Assembly (NCBI GenBank): GCA_949752735.1
Contig: OX457043.1
Coordinates: forward strand, 42,472,087 to 42,536,086
Length of the DNA stretch: 64,000 nt
From: Lumbricus terrestris
Taxonomy: Eukaryota; Annelida; Clitellata; Crassiclitellata; Lumbricidae
Reading direction: 5' to 3'
Below the pieces are notes generated by a model that saw only the letters and a list, made by a program, of their open reading frames with translations, had not been told where the DNA came from and did not search any database. Position 1 is the stretch's first letter, and every line of letters starts with the position of its first letter. The position numbers and the translations under genes are program-made. This document shows positions 49,901-56,459 of this stretch, piece after piece.

Positions 49901-52900
49901 CTTAATCTAATCCACCAATGCTCTTAATCAAATCCACCAATGCTCTTAATCCAATCCACCAATGCTCTTAATCCAATCCACCAATGCTCTTAATCTAATC
50001 CACCAATGCTCTTAATCCAATCCACCAATGCTCTTAATCCAATCCACCAATGCTCTTAATCTAATCCACCAATGCTCTTAATCCAATCCACCAATGCTCT
50101 TAATCCAATCCACCAATGCTCTTAATCCAATCCACCAATGCTCTTAATCCAATCCACCAATGCTCTTAATCCAATCCACCAATGCTCTTAATCCAATCCA
50201 CCAATGCTCTTAATCCAATCCACCAATGCTCTTAATCAAATCCACCAATGCTCTTAATCTAATCCACCAATGCTCTTAATCAAATCCACCAATGCTCTTA
50301 ATCCAATCCACCAATGCTCTTAATCAAATCCACCAATGCTCTTAATCCAATCCACCAATGCTCTTAATCCAATCCACCAATGCTCTTAATCTAATCCACC
50401 AATGCTCTTAATCTAATCCACCAATGCTCTTAATCCAATCCACCAATGCTCTTAATCTAATCCACCAATGCTCTTAATCCAATCCACCAATGCTCTTAAT
50501 CCAATCCACCAATGCTCTTAATCCAATCCACCAATGCTCTTAATCTAATCCACCAATGCTCTTAATCTAATCCACCAATGCTCTTAATCTAATCCACCAA
50601 TGCTCTTAATCTAATCCACCAATGCTCTTAATCTAATCCACCAATGCTCTTAATCCAATCCACCAATGCTCTTAATCCAATCCACCAATGCTCTTAATCC
50701 AATCCACCAATGCTCTTAATCTAATCCACCAATGCTCTTAATCCAATCCACCAATGCTCTTAATCTAATCCACCAATGCTCTTAATCCAATCCACCAATG
50801 CTCTTAATCTAATCCACCAATGCTCTTAATCCAATCCACCAATGCTCTTAATCTAATCCACCAATGCTCTTAATCCAATCCACCAATGCTCTTAATCTAA
50901 TCCACCAATGCTCTTAATCCAATCCACCAATGCTCTTAATCTAATCCACCAATGCTCTTAATCCAATCCACCAATGCTCTTAATCTAATCCACCAATGCT
51001 CTTAATCAAATCCACCAATGCTCTTAATCCAATCCACCAATGCTCTTAATCTAATCCACCAATGCTCTTAATCCAATCCACCAATGCTCTTAATCCAATC
51101 CACCAATGCTCTTAATCTAATCCACCAATGCTCTTAATCCAATCCACCAATGCTCTTAATCTAATCCACCAATGCTCTTAATCTAATCCACCAATGCTCT
51201 TAATCTAATCCAACAATGCTCTTAATCCAATCCACCAATGCTCTTAATCTAATCCACCAATGCTCTTAATCCAATCCACCAATGCTCTTAATCTAATCCA
51301 CCAATGCTCTTAATCCAATCCACCAATGCTCTTAATCTAATCCACCAATGCTCTTAATCCAATCCACCAATGCTCTTAATCCAATCCACCAATGCTCTTA
51401 ATCCAATCCACCAATGCTCTTAATCCAATCCACCAATGCTCTTAATCCAATCCACCAATGCTCTTAATCTAATCCACCAATGCTCTTAATCCAATCCACC
51501 AATGCTCTTAATCTAATCCACCAATGCTCTTAATCTAATCCACCAATGCTCTTAATCCAATCCACCAATGCTCTTAATCTAATCCACCAATGCTCTTAAT
51601 CCAATCCACCAATGCTCTTAATCTAATCCACCAATGCTCTTAATCCAATCCACCAATGCTCTTAATCTAATCCACCAATGCTCTTAATCCAATCCACCAA
51701 TGCTCTTAATCCAATCCACCAATGCTCTTAATCCAATCCACCAATGCTCTTAATCCAATCCACCAATGCTCTTAATCCAATCCACCAATGCTCTTAATCT
51801 AATCCACCAATGCTCTTAATCTAATCCACCAATGCTCTTAATCTAATCCACCAATGCTCTTAATCTAATCCACCAATGCTCTTAATCAAATCCACCAATG
51901 CTCTTAATCCAATCCACCAATGCTCTTAATCCAATCCACCAATGCTCTTAATCTAATCCACCAATGCTCTTAATCCAATCCACCAATGCTCTTAATCTAA
52001 TCCACCAATGCTCTTAATCTAATCCACCAATGCTCTTAATCTAATCCACCAATGCTCTTAATCCAATCCACCAATGCTCTTAATCCAATCCACCAATGCT
52101 CTTAATCTAATCCACCAATGCTCTTAATCTAATCCACCAATGCTCTTAATCTAATCCACCAATGCTCTTAATCCAATCCACCAATGCTCTTAATCCAATC
52201 CACCAATGCTCTTAATCTAATCCACCAATGCTCTTAATCTAATCCACCAATGCTCTTAATCCAATCCACCAATGCTCTTAATCCAATCCACCAATGCTCT
52301 TAATCTAATCCACCAATGCTCTTAATCTAATCCACCAATGCTCTTAATCTAATCCACCAATGCTCTTAATCCAATCCACCAATGCTCTTAATCCAATCCA
52401 CCAATGCTCTTAATCCAATCCACCAATGCTCTTAATCTAATCCACCAATGCTCTTAATCTAATCCACCAATGCTCTTAATCTAATCCACCAATGCTCTTA
52501 ATCCAATCCACCAATGCTCTTAATCTAATCCACCAATGCTCTTAATCTAATCCACCAATGCTCTTAATCCAATCCACCAATGCTCTTAATCCAATCCACC
52601 AATGCTCTTAATCTAATCCACCAATGCTCTTAATCCAATCCACCAATGCTAACACATTGAAACCTGACCACACTTCGATCATTCAGGAGCATCCCAAGAA
52701 AAAGGACCAAGGACCGGTTTTTACAAGAATTTTTTATTATAAACAAGCGTGCGGTATGAATGGCCTTACAGTGTAATATCAACAAACTTACCTCCAATTC
52801 CGCATAAAACACTATTGTACCTTAGACGTGCTATGATATGTCCAGAAACATGTGACAACATATTTAGAGTATGATCCAGTAATGCTGCTGACTCACCTCC

Positions 52901-55264
52901 GTTTGCCTGGCGCAATTTCACGAATAATGCCGTCATCTTTTATCTTTATTTCCTTGTCCTGCTCAATAAGCTGTCAAAATCAACCAAAATCAACCAATCA
53001 TTATCATCGAAAGATAAGCGCAATCAGCGTCGGCTTCTAAGAGGTTATTTTACAAGACGTATCTCCGGACGCAAACAAACGTAGGTTGTATATCGTATAT
53101 TAATCATGCAATGGTGTAGTTGGACTACTAACTTGTTCACTCACTCACTCACTCACTCATTCATTCATTTTAGAGACTCATATAGCACCCCTTCAGAAAT
53201 CTCTCAGAGGCGCTCCCAGCCCAGCCACAACAAAAGAAACCATCAAGAAACTTGAGTGTTTTATAAAAAAATCATTGGCTGTGGTAACAAGCGCAGTTCC
53301 TATGGGAGAGGTCATTCTTAATGGAGGGACCAGCAAAGAAAGAAAGCTTGGTGTTGCCTAGCAGCCAAGAGAAAGACAGCCCGCGAAACTAGGATATATT
53401 TCCTCCACATCGCAGAGCGAGGAGTCCGATGCACTACAACGCCGGACACTTTGTTTCACAGATTGCACGGGTAAGATGAAGCACAAACAAGGCTGCAGGG
53501 CGAAACCAGGGAAGGAATCCGAACTGAGATCTATTAGCACACAGGCATTCAGAGCAATACATCATGCATGTAGGTAGAGACATGGGCAAATTTTGTGGGA
53601 ATTCCACCCATGAGCTGAGCACAGAACCCAAACTAGTCGTCCCAGAACCTAAAGGGGGGGGGGGAGAGGCTAGCGAGGGTCAAGCAACATTGGTCAATTC
53701 GACTTGTAATGAAGGCACACACAAAAACGACCGCAGCACCATGAGAAAGAGAGCGGTCAACTGCTTGGAGCTGTTGCAGCTGATAGTAACTGCTTCGAGA
53801 CACTCAGCTCACATGCTGAGAAGTCAGATATAATGAATAACAGAAGCCAAAGCTATTTCATAAATAGATTACAATGACATAATCAATTATAAGATTTCTA
53901 ATCTTGCTCAGTCACACCCAACTTCAGCATCAAACCAGAAATGACTCAATAGCTGGTTAAAACAGGATCAACTCTTGGTAGGTCTTTCTTGCAAACCTTC
54001 TGCCTAGATGACCTCAAGCTGCACAAATTCAATTTCTGTGGGACTCCTTAAAAATAAGTGACAGCATGGGAAGTTGACAATTGACCAGTGACAGTCATGA
54101 TTCAATTACCTGGGTCAATTACAATGGCAAACCTGGTACAATAAGGTCAAGTGACGTCCTGCCAAGCATTTACAAGTAAAGATGATTTACGACACATTAC
54201 AAACAGTGGCCTACAAGTCGCTACAACAGATATTCAGCCTACCAGAGTTTGTGTCTTTTTCAGCTCCTCAAGCACTGATTCAATTTCTGGGTCAACAATG
54301 TCAAAGGCAGTCTGGCCCTACAAAAACAAACAAACAAGGTGAATACAAACTGCTATCACAGTTAATCCCGACATAAATCCTAAACAAGAAAACTGTAAAA
54401 CTAAGGCATCTTGTCAAATCCTTCAAATAACATAATTTTGACAGTTTACACTAAATTTGCTCATTACTTTGTAATAACACTTGGAAATTATAAAAAATGC
54501 TTATAAATGCACGAAAATTACTGCACGATAGTGCTTAATTTGTCGCAAAGATATTTTCTTTAAACATTCTTTGAGTGTCATGGACAGCATTGACTATATG
54601 ATTTCATGCCAAATGTTATGCAATTTGAACATTGGTGATGTTGCAAATGTTGTTTTGGCATCTTTAATTGATGGCTTTTGGAAACTGTTTATATACTTTA
54701 TTTTCATAGTACTTCGTATAATTTCAATAGTCGTCAACCACTGATGTCATATGATGACATTAAATAAATTTAGAATAAAAATAATAATAATCATAACAAA
54801 TCTTAGATATCCTATGTACTACCTCAGGGCAAAAACAACAGCTATAATAAATAAACAGAATAATAAATAATAATAAAATTAATAATAAAACAGCACAGCA
54901 ACAGCTCATAGTGTAACTTTGTTCATAAATTCCTTTGGGATCAGACATACCTTGCATAAAAAAATGTCCACAACACCAATACTATATTGCCAACACAGCA
55001 CTTGACAACTACAACAACTATTCTCTTAAAAACAATCAAAGCAATCTGTATACATGTGACTATCACACTTAAATTGAAACCATACGTTCTGCCGACAACC
55101 CCCACGCTTTAAACCGTACCGCTGAATTCTTGGCATCAAAGTCGCAGAACTTCTCCATTAGAATCTTGCAAGACTCCTCTTGACCCCAGTGCGATGAAGC
55201 GTGCAGTGGAGTCCAACCGTCGAAGTCCCTGGCATTGATGTCAGCGCCAGCGTCCAAGAGGATC
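22858..55264 (-). CDS. PPP1R12A-like: Myosin phosphatase targeting subunit (MYPT, PPP1R12A/B-like), 3' part of a spliced gene
   Basis: The family targets PP1 catalytic subunit to myosin light chain and is inhibited by ROCK. Exons read on the minus strand (right to left): 55120-55264, 54243-54317, 52897-52970, 48083-48282, 47274-47320, 46170-46463, 45067-45183, 41444-41641, 37612-37673, 35507-35845, 33372-33462, 31826-32030, 28507-28794, 28103-28200, 26322-26372, 25135-25284, 24057-24224, (23781-23856 possible cassette), 23561-23611, 22858-22956. All have AG/GT borders and matching phases apart from the cassette. Diagnostic pieces, in order: last ankyrin repeat ([13 protein letters not shown]), [13 protein letters not shown] linker, [16 protein letters not shown] site, RRPTG site, coiled coil, and C-terminus ending [10 protein letters not shown]. 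The KVKF-bearing N-terminus and earlier ankyrin repeats are outside the window. Exon edges are my reading of splice consensus; the central disordered region is the least certain. Confidence 0.93.
23041..23243 (-). mobile_element. tRNA-derived SINE (family 1)
   Basis: Minus-strand head with GTGGTGTAGAGG (A-box like) and GGTTCGAATCC (diverged around it). The body matches the other copies (GTGAAAGACTTGC inverse), with a degraded GAGTTG...GTGCTGTAACAAG tail. Lies in the last MYPT intron. Confidence 0.8.
23561..23611 (-). CDS. MYPT exon: leucine-zipper helix
   Basis: 51 nt, phase 0, encoding [17 protein letters not shown], near-identical to the RRALERRISEMEEELK helix in MYPT C-termini. Acceptor TTTAAG, donor AGG/GTAAGA. 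Confidence 0.95.
23781..23856 (-). CDS. Candidate MYPT cassette exon, 76 nt, frame-altering
   Basis: Acceptor TGTTAG and donor GAG/GTAGGC flank 76 nt. The open frame reads [20 protein letters not shown] then YDFNE and needs a phase-2 donor. After the phase-0 donor at 24057 it would read only EHH before a stop. It could be a cassette used in isoform switching, or not an exon at all. Confidence 0.4.
24057..24224 (-). CDS. MYPT exon: coiled-coil segment
   Basis: 168 nt (56 codons), phase 0: [20 protein letters not shown], then [14 protein letters not shown] and SERRMTFT. Donor ACG/GTAATT. Spliced directly to 23611 it stays in frame. An internal GAA/GTCAGA at 24145 (phase 2) could instead join the candidate exon at 23856. 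Confidence 0.9.
24440..24625 (+). pseudogene. LINE C-terminal remnant (RTE/craniate-type tail)
   Basis: Encodes [20 protein letters not shown], then [20 protein letters not shown] and [13 protein letters not shown]. The RGR(P/Q)KKRW(x)D...D...DR..WR pattern is the end of several non-LTR reverse transcriptases. It sits inside a MYPT intron, antisense to the gene. Confidence 0.75.
24925..25075. repeat. 17-bp minisatellite at a MYPT intron start
   Basis: About nine copies of GTGGAGATATCTTCATA. Begins 60 nt past the donor at 25135. Its flanks (24876-25110) are duplicated at 26475-26590, where only one unit is present. Confidence 0.9.
25135..25284 (-). CDS. MYPT exon: entry to coiled coil
   Basis: 150 nt (50 codons): [20 protein letters not shown], then [17 protein letters not shown]. 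The PYSS..(x)..DTDYKK-LYEE junction with the next exon matches the PYSSRLEKDDSTDFKK-LYEQ block of MYPT1. Acceptor GGACAG, donor AAAAAG/GTTGAT. Confidence 0.92.
25727..26088. mobile_element. hAT-type MITE with perfect 8-bp TSD
   Basis: Ends CAGCGGTTCCCAACC and GGTTGGGAACCACTG, flanked on both sides by AGTTATGC (25719-25726 and 26089-26096). The interior has repeated AAAGTGGCCCGCC-type words. Non-coding; lies in a MYPT intron. Confidence 0.9.
26322..26372 (-). CDS. MYPT small acidic exon
   Basis: 51 nt, phase 0: [17 protein letters not shown], similar in character to the acidic segment after the Thr853 site in MYPT1. Acceptor TTCATAG, donor AAAAG/GTTACA (weak). Confidence 0.75.
26755..27850. 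repeat. 19-bp minisatellite with 114-bp higher-order unit
   Basis: Base unit AGAGCAGATCACCAATCAG and variants (ACACCAGTTGG, ACACCAGTCGGAC). Variants recur in a fixed order every six units (114 bp). As 114 is a multiple of three, it stays open for almost 400 codons on the plus strand; not a gene. Confidence 0.95.
27866..28102. repeat. 19-bp minisatellite abutting a MYPT splice donor
   Basis: About 12 copies of CAGTCAAACTCTGACTGAC. Read on the minus strand the array begins with the donor itself (GTCAGTCAGAG), so the donor sequence is repeated every unit. Confidence 0.95.
28103..28200 (-). CDS. MYPT exon: Thr853-type phosphorylation site
   Basis: 98 nt, encoding [20 protein letters not shown] then [13 protein letters not shown] once phased. 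This corresponds to the IRERRRPREKRRSTGVSF segment around the second ROCK site. The acceptor Thr codon is at 28130-28132; the residue before it is Pro rather than Ser. The donor CAG/GTCAGT sits at the start of a 19-bp minisatellite. Confidence 0.93.
28507..28794 (-). CDS. MYPT exon: Ser/Thr-rich plus charged helix
   Basis: 288 nt. Starts [20 protein letters not shown] and ends with a charged helix, [19 protein letters not shown], an Ala run, and CESPEDKKD. Acceptor TTGCAG, donor ATG/GTAAAG. The Tyr-rich [11 protein letters not shown] segment resembles the DEYKQKYSRTY region of MYPT1. Confidence 0.85.
28975..29245 (+). pseudogene. LINE reverse transcriptase C-terminal remnant
   Basis: Encodes [20 protein letters not shown], then [20 protein letters not shown], with a later frameshift (TWKN..., W-rich). 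FGHV.R and (G/P)RERW.DE are hallmarks of the C-terminal part of non-LTR reverse transcriptases. Confidence 0.75.
29760..29846 (-). repeat. Interspersed repeat family R (copy 4)
   Basis: Inverse orientation: TTGCCAGTCCAAATTCAGGA, AGGAGGGCGGCGCTAATG and CAGTTTAACGACACT. Confidence 0.6.
29985..30204 (-). mobile_element. tRNA-derived SINE (family 1), near full length
   Basis: Minus strand: GGGGCGCGGTGGTGTAGTGG, GGTTCGAATCCACC B box, a ~110-nt body (AAGTCCTTCACTCGCAATTG), and the tail GGAGCGCCTCTGAG...CTTGAAGGGGCGCTATA with a (CATA)n end. Best reference copy in the window. Confidence 0.9.
30460..30572 (+). pseudogene. LINE C-terminal remnant
   Basis: Encodes [20 protein letters not shown], then [20 protein letters not shown], a typical end (AA.DR..W) of non-LTR RT ORFs. 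Confidence 0.65.
31188..31325. repeat. ~45-bp tandem repeat, three copies
   Basis: AATACCCACTAAAAAACAAG followed by TTTCAGCAAAACGTTTCAGT. Lies in the MYPT intron after 31826. Confidence 0.85.
31826..32030 (-). CDS. MYPT exon: after the Thr696-type site
   Basis: 205 nt, beginning [20 protein letters not shown], which completes RRSTQ-GVS..DLQ.AE as in the family. Continues Thr/Ser-rich and ends [10 protein letters not shown] place the donor at CAA/GTGTGA (phase 1), which matches the next exon; AGT/GTGAGT three bases on is an alternative. Confidence 0.92.
32285..32540 (-). pseudogene. LINE C-terminal remnant with 3' tail
   Basis: Minus strand encodes [20 protein letters not shown], then a Ser/Phe-rich stretch and [11 protein letters not shown], like the ...GPAIWNGLPAALRS...GSASE end of the LINE at 57 kb. 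Tail is (ATTGT)-like. Confidence 0.75.
32525..33365. repeat. Minisatellite abutting the MYPT Thr696-exon donor
   Basis: About 840 bp of AGTATTACATGAGTAGC units (15-17 bp) with variants (ACAAGAGTAGCTAGC). It starts within about 7 nt of the donor at 33372. Confidence 0.95.
33372..33462 (-). CDS. MYPT exon: Thr696-type inhibitory phosphorylation site
   Basis: 91 nt. Encodes [20 protein letters not shown] then [10 protein letters not shown]. This matches the basic RKARSRQARQSRRSTQ segment of MYPT1/2, where ROCK phosphorylates the Thr and PKA/PKG the preceding Ser. The Thr codon is at 33375-33377. Donor CAG/GTGAAG is followed almost at once by an 840-bp minisatellite. Confidence 0.95.
33934..34130 (-). 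mobile_element. tRNA-derived SINE (family 1), diverged
   Basis: Minus strand: GGGGCGTGGCCGTGTAGTGG head, degraded B box (AGATTTGAATCCACC), and the body with GGACACTGCATCGGAGTTAC in inverse. The 3' tail is worn. Confidence 0.75.
34720..34925 (-). mobile_element. tRNA-derived SINE (family 2), diverged
   Basis: Shares CTTAACTACTAACAGAACAG and the GCAGCTATTAG/TGCCTACAAAGC body with 12252-12402. The head is degenerate but still has an inverted GAATCGAACTCGAG-type B-box region. Lies in the MYPT intron between 33462 and 35507. Confidence 0.6.
35507..35845 (-). CDS. MYPT exon: Thr/Ser-rich region leading to the ROCK site
   Basis: 339 nt. Completes a split codon, then [20 protein letters not shown] and a Thr/Val/Ser-rich stretch, ending [12 protein letters not shown] and phase 2 at ACG/GTTTGT. 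Joined to the next exon it gives [16 protein letters not shown], comparable to the R-x-RRRSYLTPVRDEE segment before the MYPT1 inhibitory site. Confidence 0.8.
36950..37142. mobile_element. hAT-type MITE
   Basis: Ends CAGGGCCTTTTTAA and TTAAAAACAGCCCTG. Flanked by CTTGTCAC and CCTGTCAC (7 of 8 identical). The interior repeats TGTGCAGTT-type words. Lies in a MYPT intron. Confidence 0.75.
37612..37673 (-). CDS. MYPT small exon
   Basis: 62 nt, phase 0 to phase 2, encoding [20 protein letters not shown]. Acceptor GTTTAG, donor CCG/GTATTT. Supported by phase and splice consensus only. Confidence 0.68.
37838..37988 (-). pseudogene. LINE reverse-transcriptase catalytic-region fragment
   Basis: Minus strand encodes [20 protein letters not shown], then [25 protein letters not shown](L)(S/A)KAFDTV.H..LL.KL is the conserved RT motif of CR1/Jockey-type LINEs. 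It lies just downstream of a MYPT exon acceptor, in an intron. Confidence 0.85.
41127..41427. repeat. Minisatellite abutting a MYPT splice donor
   Basis: About 300 bp of AACCAGTCAATGACACG units (15-17 bp; variants CCAGCC, ACAAG). Begins about 17 nt past the donor at 41444. Confidence 0.93.
41444..41641 (-). CDS. MYPT exon: [11 protein letters not shown] motif
   Basis: 198 nt (66 codons), phase 0. It contains [18 protein letters not shown], resembling the S-W-R-x-x-LRKTGS box of MYPT1/2, then [15 protein letters not shown]. Acceptor TTCACAG, donor GAT/GTAAGT. A 15-17-bp minisatellite starts about 17 nt past the donor. Confidence 0.9.
41675..42010 (+). pseudogene. LINE C-terminal remnant, frameshifted
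   Basis: [20 protein letters not shown], then [14 protein letters not shown], stops, and in another frame [20 protein letters not shown] and [12 protein letters not shown]. The LHWLPV..RI.FK and (F)..(A)PREWN.LP patterns are classic non-LTR RT tails. Confidence 0.8.
42150..45066. other. MYPT intron without recognised features
   Basis: AT-rich, with short direct repeats near 43850-43930 (CATTGTGCRAYACAGTGCAT) and a TA run at 44145-44161. No exon seen. Confidence 0.45.
45067..45183 (-). CDS. MYPT exon: Ser/Val-rich linker
   Basis: 117 nt (39 codons), phase 0 at both ends: [20 protein letters not shown] followed by [19 protein letters not shown]. Acceptor AAACAG, donor CAG/GTACGT. Low complexity, supported by splice sites and phase. 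Confidence 0.75.
46170..46463 (-). CDS. MYPT exon: disordered central region
   Basis: 294 nt (98 codons), phase 0 at both ends. Begins [20 protein letters not shown] and continues Pro/Ser/Glu-rich, with the basic-hydrophobic patch [14 protein letters not shown]. Donor ACG/GTAAAC. No fold is expected here; MYPT central regions are low-complexity and poorly conserved. Confidence 0.78.
46757..47030 (+). mobile_element. Degenerate tRNA-derived SINE (family 3)
   Basis: ATAGTCCAGTGGTCAGTTTG (A-box like), an anticodon-arm-like TTGACTTTTAATCAA, and GGGTACAAATCCC (B-box like) form a tRNA-like head. A body with CCTCTTCGAAAGGGACTATA ends near 47030. Lies in a MYPT intron, opposite to the gene. Confidence 0.55.
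47274..47320 (-). CDS. MYPT small exon
   Basis: 47 nt, encoding [16 protein letters not shown] once the split codon is completed. Acceptor ATTTCAG, donor TCAG/GTACTC. It is supported mainly by exact phase continuity between its neighbours and good splice sites. Confidence 0.7.
48083..48282 (-). CDS. MYPT exon: acidic region
   Basis: 200 nt; completes the split Arg codon, then [20 protein letters not shown] and a long Glu/Asp/Ser-rich stretch ending SESDSG. It ends in phase 1 at GTG/GTACAG. An RRSS.TR(M/L)S element followed by an acidic disordered stretch fits the region after the MYPT ankyrin domain. Confidence 0.85.
48339..48538 (-). mobile_element. tRNA-derived SINE (family 1)
   Basis: Minus strand: GGGGCGCAGTGGTGTTGTAT head (A box worn), GGTTCGAATCC B box, body, and tail GAGCGCCTCTGAGTGAGCTT then GAAGGGGCGCTA, with a (CATA)-like end. 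Confidence 0.87.
49460..52650. repeat. 22-bp minisatellite, about 145 copies
   Basis: Unit AATGCTCTTAATCCAATCCACC. Almost all variation is at one position (the second C of AATCC: C, T or A), with a few AACAATG variants at the left end. Fills about 70% of the intron between 52897 and 48282 and starts about 250 nt past its donor. Confidence 0.98.
52897..52970 (-). CDS. MYPT exon: basic linker
   Basis: 74 nt, starting in phase 0 and ending in phase 2. Encodes [20 protein letters not shown] then PGKRR. Acceptor TTGACAG, donor GGAG/GTGAGT. Joined to the next exon it gives [10 protein letters not shown], a basic phospho-site-like motif. A 3.2-kb minisatellite begins about 250 nt into the following intron. 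Confidence 0.85.
53136..53550 (-). pseudogene. LINE 3'-end remnant with shared tail
   Basis: Minus strand ends GGGAGCGCCTCTGAGAGATT then CTGAAGGGGTGCTATATGA and (GAAT/GAGT)n. Upstream sequence is a worn RT tail resembling 32285-32540. Intronic. Confidence 0.6.
53551..54242. other. MYPT intron, no feature recognised
   Basis: A G run at 53656-53665 and chance frames only. Confidence 0.4.
54243..54317 (-). CDS. MYPT exon: post-ankyrin linker
   Basis: 75 nt, phase 0 at both ends, encoding [20 protein letters not shown] then KTQTL. The GQTAFD..D.(E/D)I...LEEL pattern immediately follows the ankyrin domain in MYPT proteins. Acceptor TTGTAG, donor CTG/GTAGGC. Confidence 0.92.
55120..55264 (-). CDS. 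MYPT exon: last ankyrin repeat
   Basis: 145 nt; needs one base from the previous exon and ends in phase 0. It encodes [20 protein letters not shown], then [15 protein letters not shown], then [13 protein letters not shown]. The GWTPLH core and the SHWGQEE helix are typical of the last MYPT ankyrin repeat. Acceptor TTTCAG and donor GCG/GTACGG. The preceding exon is off the right edge. Confidence 0.93.
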
Positions 55265-55329
55265 CTGAAACAACCAGGTTTGTACACTATTAGCATACAT
55301 TAATGCACACTGGGTATAACAAATTAATG

Positions 55330-55560
55330 TATTGTATATGTTATTTACACAGTGCTTATCTCAGCAAAGCCTTTCAGAAGCGCTCCCAGAGCACCTGACC
55401 CCCGAGAAAATTCAAGATTTGAAGCAGGAAAAAAACGAGGAAAGACAACCAGAGGGAGGTAGCAATAATGGTATCATGACAGTTGGCATTTGAACTAGAA
55501 GCAGAAACAACCTCATAGCTATGGACAACTCTAGGGAAGTGCCATTCTGAAAAGCTCATC
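55330..55560 (-). mobile_element. LINE 3'-end remnant
   Basis: Minus strand CTCTGGGAGCGCTTCTGAAA, then GCTGAGATAAGC, matches the plus-strand remnant at 14355-14400. Confidence 0.5.
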
Positions 55561-56459
55561 CATATATCTGGCTTGACAAAGACAACACCGCAGTAAAAAT
55601 AATTACTTTCACTACAAAATGCATTGCAATTATCATTTTCAGCCATACTAATTACCGCTGCCAGTGCCAGCAGATAGAAGGATGTTAAATTGCAAACTGT
55701 GTGTTTCTCTTCCGCTCTGTGAAACAGCTCAAACATGATAGGAAATTGCTTTTGCCCTCCAAGGAACGTCTGTCCTGGTGAAGTATTGCAAAATATAGTT
55801 CCACCACAGGATCATGCATGCCTCAGGGGGATTTCTGCTTACAGGAAAATTCATTTGAGCATATTTATAGTTTTATATAGCACATCTGACATTCAATATT
55901 GAACAGAGTCAGAATGGTCTTCAAACATGTGACACACATGTCCAGTATTGAACAGAATGTGACACACATGCCCAGTATCGAACAGAATGTGACACACATG
56001 CCCAGTTTTGAACAGAATGTGACACACATTCCCAGTTTTGAACAGAATGGTCTTCAACCATGTGACACACATGCCCAGTTTTGAACAGAATGGTCTTCAA
56101 ACATATGACACACATGTCCAGTATTGAACAGAATGTGACACACAAGTCCAGTATCGAACAGAATGTGACACACATGCCCAGTATTGAACAGAATGTGACA
56201 CACATGCCCAGTTTTGAACAGAATGTGACACACATGCCCAGTATTGAACAGAATGTGACACACATGCCCAGTATTGAACAGAATGTGACACACATGCCCA
56301 GTTTTGAACAGAATGTGACACACATGCCCAGTTTTGAACAGAATGTGACACACATGCCCAGTTTTGAACAGAATGGTCTTCAAACATGTGACACACATGT
56401 CCAGTATTGAACAGAATGTGACACACAAGTCCAGTATCGAACAGAATGTAACACACGTG

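Noticed and set aside
49460..52650. CRISPR-like array
   Set aside because: There are no unique spacers; the whole 22-bp unit repeats, so it is a minisatellite in a eukaryotic intron.
55921..56456. Cys-rich frames of 110-144 codons on the minus strand
   Set aside because: Translations of the 30-bp minisatellite (30 is a multiple of three).
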